Of a DNA stretch of 64,000 nt, positions 18,176 through 26,116 are shown piece by piece. Position numbers and translations under genes: made by a program. Source of the DNA: JAJYKN01 sp035516155 (GTDB lineage: Bacteria > Nitrospirota > UBA9217). The stretch spans positions 1-64,000 of the forward strand of contig DATJAP010000035.1 of assembly GCA_035516155.1 (NCBI GenBank), given 5' to 3'. Each line of letters opens with the position of its first letter. The first letter of the stretch is position 1. The notes beneath the pieces are model-generated. The model searched no databases, was not told where the DNA came from, and saw only the letters and a list, made by a program, of their open reading frames with translations.

Positions 18176-18610
18176 CTAGCCCCCGGATCCCATAATATGT
18201 TCCCTAAAGTCGTTTTCAATGTTCCTGATAAACTGCTCCTTGCTCTTTTGATATCGCGACATCTTGACTTCAACGTACAGGCGGTAATTGAGGTAAAAGT
18301 AAAGTTCGTAACAGGTTGCACAAGCAGCAAGCAGGACAACATATTCCTTATACCGTGTGATCACTGGGCAGAATCGGCCATCCGCTTTTAGGATAACGAT
18401 GACGATGCCGACAAGAACAGCGAGGATCATGATGAATACTGAATAAAATTTTCGTTCCAATATCGTCAGTTCGATCGATTCCAGATAATCGAACAGCATG
18501 CCCGCTTTTTTTTCAAATGTCTCCCATTCCCGGGCTTTTGCGAAATGAACAAGAGTACGCCGGTACTGTTCAACCTCTGTGTTAATGCTCTCATGGATGC
18601 TCTGCCTCAT
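18176..18610 (-). CDS. Small two-helix membrane protein of unknown function
   Basis: I do not recognise this 144-residue protein. It has a charged N-terminal helix, two hydrophobic segments (VFIMILAVLVGIVIVIL at about 58-74 and YVVLLAACATCYELYFYL at about 90-107) and a basic, helical C-terminus. Translation is well supported by GGAGGAGG six bases before the ATG. It precedes the YgiD-like dioxygenase with an 11-base gap, so the two genes are likely co-expressed. Confidence 0.7.
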   Translation of the reverse strand: MRQSIHESINTEVEQYRRTLVHFAKAREWETFEKKAGMLFDYLESIELTILERKFYSVFIMILAVLVGIVIVILKADGRFCPVITRYKEYVVLLAACATCYELYFYLNYRLYVEVKMSRYQKSKEQFIRNIENDFREHIMGSGG

Positions 18611-18793
18611 GGCCTCCTCCCATGTCTGCAGAATCTGTTAAAATTATAGCACGCGTTCGTCAATGCGGTTCAGTGCGGCCGCGGCAAGAGTATCATCAAA
18701 TCGGATACCGAGGCTGGATGTCCGGAGCTTGACAGCGCCTTGGCTGCATGATGCTGTACCGGGCATTCCGATTCGCCGCTTTTTAAAAAAATT

Positions 18794-19678
18794 ATGGCCC
18801 CTATTATCGAGATAAGAAATTTGATTAAAACATACCCCGGCATCAGAGCGGTGAACGACGTCAGCCTTTCTATAGAACAGGGTGTCTGCTTCGGTCTTCT
18901 TGGGCCGAACGGTGCGGGTAAAACCACGCTGATCGAAATCATAGAGGGCATCCAGCGGTCCGACTCCGGCAATACCCTTTACAAGGGCGCGCCGGTAGGA
19001 GCCCGGTTCCGCAAAGAAGCCGGTATCCAGTTCCAAGCCACGTCGCTTCAGGAATTTCTGACCGTGCGCGAGACGCTCCGGCTCTTCATGAACCTCTATC
19101 CCCGAAACATCGATCTTGACGAGATCATCCGGCTTTGCAGCATCGAGGAGTTTCTTGACCGCGATACGCGCAAGCTTTCTGGCGGCCAGCGCCAACGGCT
19201 TCTTATGGCGCTGGCGCTTGTGAACGATCCGGAGGTTCTCTTTCTCGACGAGCCGACGACGGGGCTGGATCCCCAGGCCCGCCGCAATTTCTGGGACCTG
19301 ATCTCCCTGATCAAGTCACGAAACAAAACCGTGGTGCTGACAACGCACTACATGGACGAAGCCTATGCGTTATGCGACATCATCGCCATCATGGACCACG
19401 GCAAGATTATCGCACAGGGCACGCCCGAACGCCTAATGAAGGAGCACTTCGGGGATGTCGTGCTACAGTTTCCTGATGAGGAAGTAAAGGGAAAGATCGA
19501 GGGGCTAAACCTCTGCATGTCGCAACAACCGGGCTGGTGTGAGATACAGACGCATGACATCGACGGCACAATAAGACTCCTTCTGGAGCGGGGCGTTTCG
19601 CTTTCCCGAATGAATATGCGCTCCTGGAGCCTTGAGGACCTTTTCATCGCGCTTACGGGAAAAGCTCTACGGAGCTGA
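18794..19678 (+). CDS. ABC-2-type exporter ATP-binding protein
   Basis: This 294-residue ATPase powers the membrane protein encoded next. Walker A is GPNGAGKTT (about residue 38), the signature is LSGGQRQRL, Walker B is VLFLDEPTTGLDP and the switch His is in VVLTTHYMDEA. A C-terminal extension of about 70 residues is typical of the drug/antibiotic (CcmA/DrrA) branch. The following permease gene starts 31 bases downstream. No clear ribosome site lies before the ATG at 18794. The substrate is unknown. Confidence 0.93.
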   Translation: MAPIIEIRNLIKTYPGIRAVNDVSLSIEQGVCFGLLGPNGAGKTTLIEIIEGIQRSDSGNTLYKGAPVGARFRKEAGIQFQATSLQEFLTVRETLRLFMNLYPRNIDLDEIIRLCSIEEFLDRDTRKLSGGQRQRLLMALALVNDPEVLFLDEPTTGLDPQARRNFWDLISLIKSRNKTVVLTTHYMDEAYALCDIIAIMDHGKIIAQGTPERLMKEHFGDVVLQFPDEEVKGKIEGLNLCMSQQPGWCEIQTHDIDGTIRLLLERGVSLSRMNMRSWSLEDLFIALTGKALRS

Positions 19679-19709
19679 ATATTGTACCGAGGATTCAGAG
19701 GTATTGGAT

Positions 19710-20714
19710 ATGAAAAAATTTCTCGCCATACTGCATGCCCGGAACATGGAATTCATCCGCGATAAGTCATCCCTGGGATGGAATATCCTGTTCCCGCTCC
19801 TGCTTGTTCTCGCCTTTGCGTTCGTATTTTCGGGTCCGCCCAAACCCTTGTTCAAGGTTGGCGTGCTTGGAGAACACACGCTCCAAAGTCCTAATAATGA
19901 TTTCTTCTCAACAAAATACATTCAGTTCATTCCGGTTGATGATCGGGGAAGAGCCCTTGATAAGGTGGAACATTTTCAACTCGACATGGTGGTGGACGTG
20001 GGGGCAAACAAGCAATACTGGATCAACGAGAACTCTCCTAACGGTTATATTCTCGAACGAATTTTGAAGGGAACGGGGGAAACAGCATACCGGCGGTCTA
20101 CTGTGTTGGGACGGCAGATCCGCTATGTAGACTGGGTTGTTCCGGGCATTCTCGCCATGAACATGATGTTCAGCTGCCTTTTCGGCGTCGGCTATGTGAT
20201 CGTACGATACCGGAAAAACGGATTCCTTAAGCGCCTCAAAGCAACGCCTCTGAATCCTTTCGAGTTTCTTCTGGCCCAGATGGTGTCGCGCCTCCTCCTG
20301 ATCCAGACTATCACGGTGGTCGTCTATGCCGGCTGCAACTACTTCATTCATTTTCAGATGCGCGGCTCCTATACCAACCTCTTTCTCATATCGCTCTTCG
20401 GAGCCATTTGTCTCATTTCGCTTGGTCTCCTCGTATCGTCGAGACTTTCCAGCGAGGAACTCGCAGGAGGCATATTGAATCTGCTGACCTGGCCTATGAT
20501 GCTGCTCTCGGGCGTATGGTTCTCGCTGGAAGGCACCAATCCCGTTGTTCAGAAAATAGCCCGGTTCCTGCCGCTCACTTATCTCGTCAACGGCGCTCGC
20601 GCCATCATGACGGAAGGAGCCAGTCTCGCGGACATCGCGCCGAACCTGCTGATGCTCGGCATCATGAGCGCGCTCTTTCTCGCGATCGGCTCCAGGATCT
20701 TCAAATGGGAATAA
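19710..20714 (+). CDS. ABC-2-type exporter permease
   Basis: This 334-residue integral membrane protein has one N-terminal helix (about 20-40), a large extracytoplasmic loop and about five C-terminal helices (from about residue 155). It ends with the family-typical PLTYLVNGARAIM and a final helix. The start at 19710 is chosen because AGAGG precedes it and the preceding gene stops at 19678; the longer frame would overlap that gene. With the ATPase upstream it forms a complete two-gene exporter. The periplasmic loop suggests ABC2_membrane_3-type topology. Confidence 0.9.
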   Translation: MKKFLAILHARNMEFIRDKSSLGWNILFPLLLVLAFAFVFSGPPKPLFKVGVLGEHTLQSPNNDFFSTKYIQFIPVDDRGRALDKVEHFQLDMVVDVGANKQYWINENSPNGYILERILKGTGETAYRRSTVLGRQIRYVDWVVPGILAMNMMFSCLFGVGYVIVRYRKNGFLKRLKATPLNPFEFLLAQMVSRLLLIQTITVVVYAGCNYFIHFQMRGSYTNLFLISLFGAICLISLGLLVSSRLSSEELAGGILNLLTWPMMLLSGVWFSLEGTNPVVQKIARFLPLTYLVNGARAIMTEGASLADIAPNLLMLGIMSALFLAIGSRIFKWE

Positions 20715-20846
20715 TTCCCCCCCTCGACTCCCTCCTGCACCATGTTTTCTTCAAAGCCTATCGGATACAGTCACCCCCGCTCCAAACGATGTGAGGCTTT
20801 GAAAGACACCTCTTTCCCTCCCTCAGGCGTGTCCCGCTCCGGGAGC

Positions 20847-21752
20847 TTATTCCTCTTTGGCGTACGTTTCCTCCAGAAGTCGTTTATTGATATCAATGGC
20901 CGCCACCGCCCCTTCACCTGCCGCTATAATGACCTGGTCCTGGCCGGTATTGAGCGGTCCCACGATGTAGAGCCCGCGCAAGGAAGACTCATAGGAGGTG
21001 TTGACTACATATTTAAAACCCTCAGCATCCTTTTTCAACGCGACCCCGCCGAGGAATTCGTCATTCAGCCTAATGCCGAAGGAAGCCATTATCGCTTCAC
21101 AGGCAACCTGCTCTCCACCCCTCAGTTCGAGGGCCTCCATGTTCACGGCACCGATAATCCGCACGGGTTCGGCCGTAACCAATCTGATTCCTTCTTCTTC
21201 CAGCACTTCCTCCGCCAAGTCAGGCAGGCTCAGTCGGTAAGGAATGTAGGTAATGTCCCTCGTAAACATCCGCTTCATGGCAAGCGCGATGTTCACAGAC
21301 TGTAGATGGTCCCCCAGGACCACGACCTTCTTATTCGTGGTTTTATAGCCATCACAGTCAATGCAGGTAAAATAACTAACGCCGAGGAAGGGATAGATAT
21401 TTTCGAGAGGGGGCATGATGTCATACACGCCCGATGATGCAATAATGTAGCGTGAGCGATACGATTCGTCGTCCGTTCTAACAGTGAACAGGACATCCTT
21501 TCGCACCGATAGTACGCGTTTTCGCTCGATCCGAACGTTGAATCTCCGAGCCTGCTCCATGCCCCGTTCGATTATTTCACTCCCTGATATTTCCCGGTGT
21601 GTGAGGACATTTTCGATATGCCGCGCATGCCATGTCCGTCCGCCGCTGCGGTCAAGAAGCATCACATCGCGGTTGTACCGGCCCAAATAAATTGCAGCCT
21701 GTAATCCGCCCGGCCCCGCTCCGATGATAATACAATCATACACACGGTCCAT
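20847..21752 (-). CDS. Thioredoxin-reductase-like FAD/NAD(P) oxidoreductase
   Basis: This 301-residue flavoprotein has the FAD-binding DCIIIGAGPGGLQAAIYLGRY at the N-terminus. The redox-active pair is in YFTCIDCDGYKT, matching the CxxCD box of thioredoxin reductase. A degenerate second nucleotide loop is VVVLGDHLQSVNIA and the C-terminal FAD motif is GLYIVGPLN. The second glycine loop lacks GxGxxG, so cofactor preference may differ from classical TrxB; ferredoxin-dependent members exist. The ATG at 21752 overlaps a TAA stop read in another frame of the upstream GNAT region (TAATG), which suggests coupling. It is probably the last gene of the riboswitch 2 operon. Confidence 0.85.
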   Translation of the reverse strand: MDRVYDCIIIGAGPGGLQAAIYLGRYNRDVMLLDRSGGRTWHARHIENVLTHREISGSEIIERGMEQARRFNVRIERKRVLSVRKDVLFTVRTDDESYRSRYIIASSGVYDIMPPLENIYPFLGVSYFTCIDCDGYKTTNKKVVVLGDHLQSVNIALAMKRMFTRDITYIPYRLSLPDLAEEVLEEEGIRLVTAEPVRIIGAVNMEALELRGGEQVACEAIMASFGIRLNDEFLGGVALKKDAEGFKYVVNTSYESSLRGLYIVGPLNTGQDQVIIAAGEGAVAAIDINKRLLEETYAKEE

Positions 21753-21786
21753 TATCTGCCGCAACCTTCCCTTGCCATGACTCCGG

Positions 21787-22221
21787 TCAGACCGCCAAGG
21801 ACAATGGCACCATTAAGGGCGCCCTGCACAAGAAACCTTTTTTGCCCGATCGTGAAATGTGCACTTGTTTTCCGCGAACAAGCTTCGACCGCGTAAAGTA
21901 AGTGGCATTGCGCGTTGCATACACCTTCGTCACCCCTGCATATTCCGTCAAGTGCTTTACGATCGGAGAAGCAATGCCCTTGCGCCTGCTGTCTTCGAAG
22001 AGGGATACACAGCCTCCTTCGCGTTCTTTTTTCAGAATGCCGAACCCGATGATACGCTCATTTTCCAGAGCAACTGCGATTTCGGAGCCGTCGGTTCCGG
22101 CATCGGGATTATTGTTCCTGAGATACTCCTCAATAATGATCCGGTCCCGTTCCGTTGCATGCCTGATCACAACTATTTTGCCGGTAATGCTCGATATTCC
22201 CGTTATTCTCGCATCTCTCAT
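21787..22221 (-). CDS. GNAT acetyltransferase-like protein, possibly frameshifted at its 3' end
   Basis: The frame encodes 144 residues. The first 110 fit a small GNAT acetyltransferase: IVVIRHATERDRIIIEEYL, the central strand ENERIIGFGILKKEREGGCVS, the acetyl-CoA loop region DSRRKGIASPIVKHLTEYA and VYATRNATYF. After that the sequence becomes unusual (basic, then RAPLMVPLSLAV). In a neighbouring frame the same DNA reads KRFLVQGALNGAIVLGGLTG and stops with TAA overlapping the ATG of the next gene. A frameshift or an overlapping small gene is therefore possible. GAGG lies nine bases before the ATG. Confidence 0.6.
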   Translation of the reverse strand: MRDARITGISSITGKIVVIRHATERDRIIIEEYLRNNNPDAGTDGSEIAVALENERIIGFGILKKEREGGCVSLFEDSRRKGIASPIVKHLTEYAGVTKVYATRNATYFTRSKLVRGKQVHISRSGKKGFLCRAPLMVPLSLAV

Positions 22222-22296
22222 AGTAATCGCCTCGTAATCGCCTCATTTTTCCCTGTTTTCTAGCCGCGCCTAAAAGCCCCCTCACTCCCTGGCACC
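22222..22296. repeat. Short tandem repeat before the GNAT gene
   Basis: An 11-base unit (TAATCGCCTCG) is repeated in tandem around 22222-22243 and supplies two GAGG ribosome-like sites upstream of the GNAT start. This is a small feature, possibly a duplication of the translation start region. Confidence 0.4.
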
Positions 22297-22530
22297 CTAC
22301 CTCTGATAAAAAAATAATCCAGGAGAAGAACCGCGTGCGTCTTTATTATATATGAGGCCGGCTTCGGAAACAGGAACGAAAGCTGTCATGGGACCATTCC
22401 TCGGCATCCTCTTTCTTCGGCCGGCTTTTTCCTGGAGCCTTATGCTCGGACCTCTGCGGTCTTGGCAATTTGTATTCCGCAATCTCAGCTCAAACAACAT
22501 CCGTCGGGGTACGTTGCGCTTTTTACTCAT
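22297..22530 (-). CDS. Hypothetical small basic protein downstream of riboswitch 2
   Basis: I do not recognise this 77-residue frame. It is rich in Arg and Lys with no signal peptide or membrane helix. It is proposed only because it lies immediately after the riboswitch terminator, and GGAGGGGAAGGGG precedes its ATG at 22530. It could be a spurious frame in a leader, with the GNAT gene as the first true gene. Confidence 0.3.
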   Translation of the reverse strand: MSKKRNVPRRMLFELRLRNTNCQDRRGPSIRLQEKAGRRKRMPRNGPMTAFVPVSEAGLIYNKDARGSSPGLFFYQR

Positions 22531-22558
22531 AACCCCTTCCCCTCCAGGCCAAGCACAC

Positions 22559-22686
22559 AAAAATGCCGAACTGCCGTGATTTCTCATAATCCTTCGGCAG
22601 TTCGGCTGTCTTCCAATTCGCTATGAAGACCCGTAACTTTCCGCCCTCGCCTTGCGGAGAGGTTGGCATTATCGGGATGATTTATG
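22559..22686 (-). ncRNA. GEMM-I cyclic di-GMP riboswitch 2 with terminator
   Basis: The minus strand shows CCCGATAATGCCAACC, a stem closed by a GCAA tetraloop (CCTCTCC / GGCGAGG), GGGCGGAAAGTTACGGGTCT, and a long second helix ending AAGACAGCCGAACTGCCGAA. This layout and much of the sequence match riboswitch 1. A perfect 12-base terminator stem forms from 22595-22606 and 22565-22576, followed by five U (22559-22563). The terminator uses the closing strand of the aptamer, so ligand binding should favour read-through. Downstream genes are a small ORF, the GNAT gene and the thioredoxin-reductase-like gene. Confidence 0.85.
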
Positions 22687-22696
22687 TCTCGTATCA

Positions 22697-22725
22697 ACTA
22701 TAGCACCGGCGTTTCAACCTGTCAA
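22697..22725 (-). promoter_or_regulatory. Strong sigma-70 promoter of riboswitch 2
   Basis: On the minus strand a perfect TTGACA (22720-22725) and TATAGT (22697-22702) are separated by exactly 17 bases. Predicted initiation near 22690 places the aptamer at the very 5' end of the transcript. The riboswitch therefore has its own start and is not just the tail of the upstream PilZ gene. Confidence 0.8.
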
Positions 22726-22834
22726 GAAAGGGGGGTTCCTCCTCTCCGTTCTCTTCATCAATGCGGGATGCATCAGTACACCAAGTAACTTGTTCATGCG
22801 GATAAATACGGGAGTGGAGGGGGATTTGAGTTGC

Positions 22835-23524
22835 TTAGCGAAACTTCTGAGACTTCTTTTGAATAAAAGATTCAATGGCGTTCCTGGTCTCGATATTCAT
22901 TTTTTCAAACCTGACGCCGTAGCGTTTCGCGCCGGACTTGTCGTCCTGGACTATTTTCCTGACTACTTCACCGGGAACGTTGATCTGCTGAGATTCGGGA
23001 AGAAAGAACGAGCATGTCAACCGGTCGCCTTCCTGTATGGCCCGATCCGTTTCAAGAAGAAGCCCCGTCGTGCTGATGTTCTCGGAGCGGCAGAAAAAAG
23101 CCTGGTCCTTGCTGCGACCGTTGATGTTCACGCTCAGAAGAACGCGATACGATTCCCGTGCGGGGATATTCAGAAGGTTCCGTGATTTTTCGAGCAGCAG
23201 CCGGACATCCACCGGGAAAGTCAGCAACACGTTAGGACTGCACCGCTCCGCGCGCGCCTTATCAGCCGGTTTATCATGAGAGATCATTATCAGGGAGACC
23301 CTTCGGAGCTCTTCCACCTTCCTGATCTCTAGAAAAAGATCCTCCGGCCTCACCCCCGGCGCATCAAGCGAGGCGATGATGAGATTCACTTTTTCAGTCC
23401 GGTGGACCGACAGAAGCTCATCGTTACTCGCTGCAGTGTACAATTTCACGTCAGACCGCATCATAAAATTTTTTTCTTTTTCAAAAAGCGATTTAAACGT
23501 ATCGGAAATGAGAATCTTTTTCAT
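22835..23524 (-). CDS. PilZ-domain c-di-GMP receptor with degenerate receiver-like N-terminus
   Basis: This 229-residue protein has an N-terminal alpha/beta domain of about 115 residues that resembles a response-regulator fold (MKKILISD, VNLIIASLDAPG, LIMISHD, LLTFPVD) but lacks the canonical acidic pocket. A PilZ domain follows, with RESYR fitting the RxxxR motif and ENISTTGLLLE fitting the D/NxSxxG motif. These are the c-di-GMP contacts of the family. AGAGG precedes the ATG. It lies just upstream of riboswitch 2 on the same strand, so two c-di-GMP sensing devices are adjacent. The output partner is unknown. Confidence 0.88.
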   Translation of the reverse strand: MKKILISDTFKSLFEKEKNFMMRSDVKLYTAASNDELLSVHRTEKVNLIIASLDAPGVRPEDLFLEIRKVEELRRVSLIMISHDKPADKARAERCSPNVLLTFPVDVRLLLEKSRNLLNIPARESYRVLLSVNINGRSKDQAFFCRSENISTTGLLLETDRAIQEGDRLTCSFFLPESQQINVPGEVVRKIVQDDKSGAKRYGVRFEKMNIETRNAIESFIQKKSQKFR

Positions 23525-23656
23525 TCATCAACCTCTTCCTCATCGCTGCATTCTCGCCGCGGGAACCGACGATTGTAGAATTATAGCATATCGGGAAGCA
23601 TCACGAAAGTCCACGCCGATCGTGTGTCACGCCGATCGTGAAAAGCCTCCCGGTTC

Positions 23657-24418
23657 TTATTCCCGCTTCAGAACTCTGGTCAGAAAAATCCTCGTCCGTT
23701 CCTGACGAGGATTGGTGAAGAGACTTTCGGGCGCGCCCGATTCGATGATAGTTCCCTCTGCAAGAACAATGACCCGATCCGCGACTTCGCGGGCGAACCC
23801 CATCTCATGGGTTGAAATGATTGCGGTCATTTCTTTCTGCGATACCAGTTCCCGTATGACCGACAACACCTCTCCAACCGTCTCCGGATCAAGCGAAGCC
23901 GTGGGTTCATCAAAGAGCATGATCCGTGGCTTCATAGCAAGGGCGCGAGCGATAGCAGTACGCTGCTGCTCTCCACCGGAAAGCGTCGCGGGATAACAAT
24001 CCGCCTTGTTCCCGAGATGGATCCTCGCCAGGAACATGCGGGCTTCTTCCTCGGCCTGCCGGTGAGCCATGCCTAGAACCCGTATCGGCGCTTCAATGAC
24101 ATTTTCCAGTACGGTCATGTGCGGAAAAAGATTGAACTGCTGAAATACCATCCCCACTCTGAGATGAACCTGCCTCACGGCTTCCCGACCTTGCCGGGAC
24201 GGCTTCGCGCGGTTGATCGAATGGAGGACGATGTCCCCCACCTCGATTTCTCCCTGTTCAAAGCTCTCGAGTCCGTTGATGCAGCGAAGAAAGGTGCTCT
24301 TCCCGCTGCCTGACGGGCCGATGAGTACGACGACCTCCCCCCGGTCAACATCAACGTCGATGCCCTGGAACACTTTGTGGTCGTTGAAGGATTTATGGAG
24401 ATTCCGAATTCGGATCAT
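23657..24418 (-). CDS. Polar amino acid ABC importer ATP-binding protein (GlnQ-type)
   Basis: This 253-residue ATPase energises amino acid uptake. It has Walker A GPSGSGKST, the Q-loop VGMVFQQFNLFPH, signature LSGGEQQRTAIARALA, Walker B IMLFDEPTASLDPE and the switch His in ISTHEMGFA. These are the exact forms of the polar amino acid (PAAT) subfamily. It lies 102 bases after the binding-protein/permease fusion on the same strand and together they make a complete importer. Substrate is probably a polar amino acid such as glutamine or arginine, but this cannot be told from sequence. Confidence 0.95.
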   Translation of the reverse strand: MIRIRNLHKSFNDHKVFQGIDVDVDRGEVVVLIGPSGSGKSTFLRCINGLESFEQGEIEVGDIVLHSINRAKPSRQGREAVRQVHLRVGMVFQQFNLFPHMTVLENVIEAPIRVLGMAHRQAEEEARMFLARIHLGNKADCYPATLSGGEQQRTAIARALAMKPRIMLFDEPTASLDPETVGEVLSVIRELVSQKEMTAIISTHEMGFAREVADRVIVLAEGTIIESGAPESLFTNPRQERTRIFLTRVLKRE

Positions 24419-24520
24419 ACCGTATTCTCAGGATAACGACACACTTGAAAAATTAAACGTCAACGCCAAAACTGCTTTTCTTTCTTCCAGCCTTTAATGT
24501 TCCCTGGAGCTGCATCATTC

Positions 24521-26035
24521 TCATTTCCTCCCCTTCAAGTTCCTTTCCAATCTGCCGGCTGCCAGCGACAAGGGATAGCTCATCCCGAAATACAGCAAGG
24601 CGACGACCAGGCCCAATTGGAAGTACCGCAACGTCGTGGCAGCCAGGATCCCGTAGGTTTTCGTCAGCTCCACCATGGCGATCACCGACACGATGGACGA
24701 ATCTTTAAATAATGCGATAAAGTCATTCGTGACTGCCGGCAGGCTGATGCGGAAAGCCTGCGGGAAGACAACACGGCGAAACACAAGGCCATTCGACATA
24801 CCGAGGGATAATGCCGCTTCCCATTGTCCCAGCGGCACGGCTTCCAGTCCTGCCCGGTAGACCTCCGACTCATACGCCGCATAATTCATGCCGAGGCCGA
24901 GGATCGCGGCGGTGAGGGGCGACAGGGTGATACCCACATTGGGCAGGCCGTAGTAAAGAATGAAGAGCTGGATCAGGAGCGGCGTTCCCCGGTAGATTTC
25001 GACATACGTGGACGCTACGACCGCCAGTGCGGGAGGGCCATACTGCCTCACGAGCGCGAGAGACAGACCGAGCAGGATCGCGAGGGCCATGGAAACAACG
25101 GACAGGAGCACGGTGATTCCCGCGCCTTTAAGCAGAAGCGGGAAGAACGTATAGAGCGGCGCGTCCGCGCTTTCGGTCCTGAGCTTAAAAGCCGGGTCAT
25201 TTTGCATACCGACATTGAAAAGGGTGGACTGTGCTTTATCCCAAAGCCCCCACTTGTCATAGATCCGCTTCAGCTCGCCGGTACGCAGCAATTTGTCGAT
25301 AGACGCATCAATCAGCCTTTTGAGATCCTGGTCCTCCTTCCTGATCGCTATACCGTAATATCCCTCTCCTACGGGAGTTCCCGCGAATCGTAGCCGTCTA
25401 TCCGGCTTCGCATAATAGATGGCTATCGGAGTGTCCAGGAACGCAGCATCGAGCCTGCCTAATGCAACATCCTCGAACGGCCAGGCTTCGGAGTAGGACC
25501 TGATGTCCTCAACGCCGATATTTTTCAACAGCCCATCGGCCGTCGTTCCAGCCAGAGTGCCAACCGTTTTCCCTCTCAAGTCAGCCAGGCCTTTGGTCCG
25601 CTCTTCGTCTTTTCGAACAACAACTTGGAGCGTGTATGCATAATAAGGACGAGACATCAGGATGCGCTTCAGGCGTTCCGGAATGATTTCGATCCCGTTC
25701 ATGGCTATATCGTAATCGCCACGCTCCAGCGCCGGTATGAGGCTGCCCCACTCCGTCTGGACGACCCGGGCCCTGACGCCCAGATCCCTCGCGATGGCCT
25801 CTGCGATGTCGGCCTCAAAACCAACAAGTTTTGAAGGGTCCTTCGGGTCGGGAAATGCCAGCGGCGCGCCGCCTGCAATATCGCAGCCCCAGAGAAGCAC
25901 GCCACGCTTCTTGATCTTGTCCACAGTCGATGGGCGTGCGATAGCCTGCCCCGACAAGAGGCACAGGGAAAGCAGAAGTATCGCCGGGAGTGCGGGAACA
26001 CGAAACTTTCGGCAAAACATGCCGAACAGTAACAT
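24521..26035 (-). CDS. Amino acid ABC importer: fused solute-binding protein and permease
   Basis: This 504-residue protein joins two normally separate parts. After a signal peptide (about residues 10-33) comes a solute-binding domain of the SBP_bac_3 type (about 37-265; LVGFEADIAEAIARDLGVRARVVQ, LRGKTVGTLAGTTADGLL). A permease of about 200 residues follows, with the inner-membrane EAA-type loop (YRAGLEAVPLGQWEAALSLGMS). Such fusions are known in the GlnP group, where the tethered domain feeds the same pore. It is followed by its ATPase gene. The start has no clear ribosome site and could be the second Met at 26020. Confidence 0.93.
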   Translation of the reverse strand: MLLFGMFCRKFRVPALPAILLLSLCLLSGQAIARPSTVDKIKKRGVLLWGCDIAGGAPLAFPDPKDPSKLVGFEADIAEAIARDLGVRARVVQTEWGSLIPALERGDYDIAMNGIEIIPERLKRILMSRPYYAYTLQVVVRKDEERTKGLADLRGKTVGTLAGTTADGLLKNIGVEDIRSYSEAWPFEDVALGRLDAAFLDTPIAIYYAKPDRRLRFAGTPVGEGYYGIAIRKEDQDLKRLIDASIDKLLRTGELKRIYDKWGLWDKAQSTLFNVGMQNDPAFKLRTESADAPLYTFFPLLLKGAGITVLLSVVSMALAILLGLSLALVRQYGPPALAVVASTYVEIYRGTPLLIQLFILYYGLPNVGITLSPLTAAILGLGMNYAAYESEVYRAGLEAVPLGQWEAALSLGMSNGLVFRRVVFPQAFRISLPAVTNDFIALFKDSSIVSVIAMVELTKTYGILAATTLRYFQLGLVVALLYFGMSYPLSLAAGRLERNLKGRK

Positions 26036-26059
26036 CGAAACACCGATCTGTCAATATGC

Positions 26060-26088
26060 TTTACTTCACCCAGTTCAGTGATTATAAT
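26060..26088 (+). promoter_or_regulatory. Sigma-70-like promoter for the TolB-like lipoprotein
   Basis: TTTACT (26060-26065) and a perfect TATAAT (26083-26088) are 17 bases apart. The start would be near 26095, giving a leader of about 22 bases before the ATG at 26117. Confidence 0.6.
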
Positions 26089-26116
26089 TAAACCATCCTC
26101 AGAACAAGGAGCGAAT

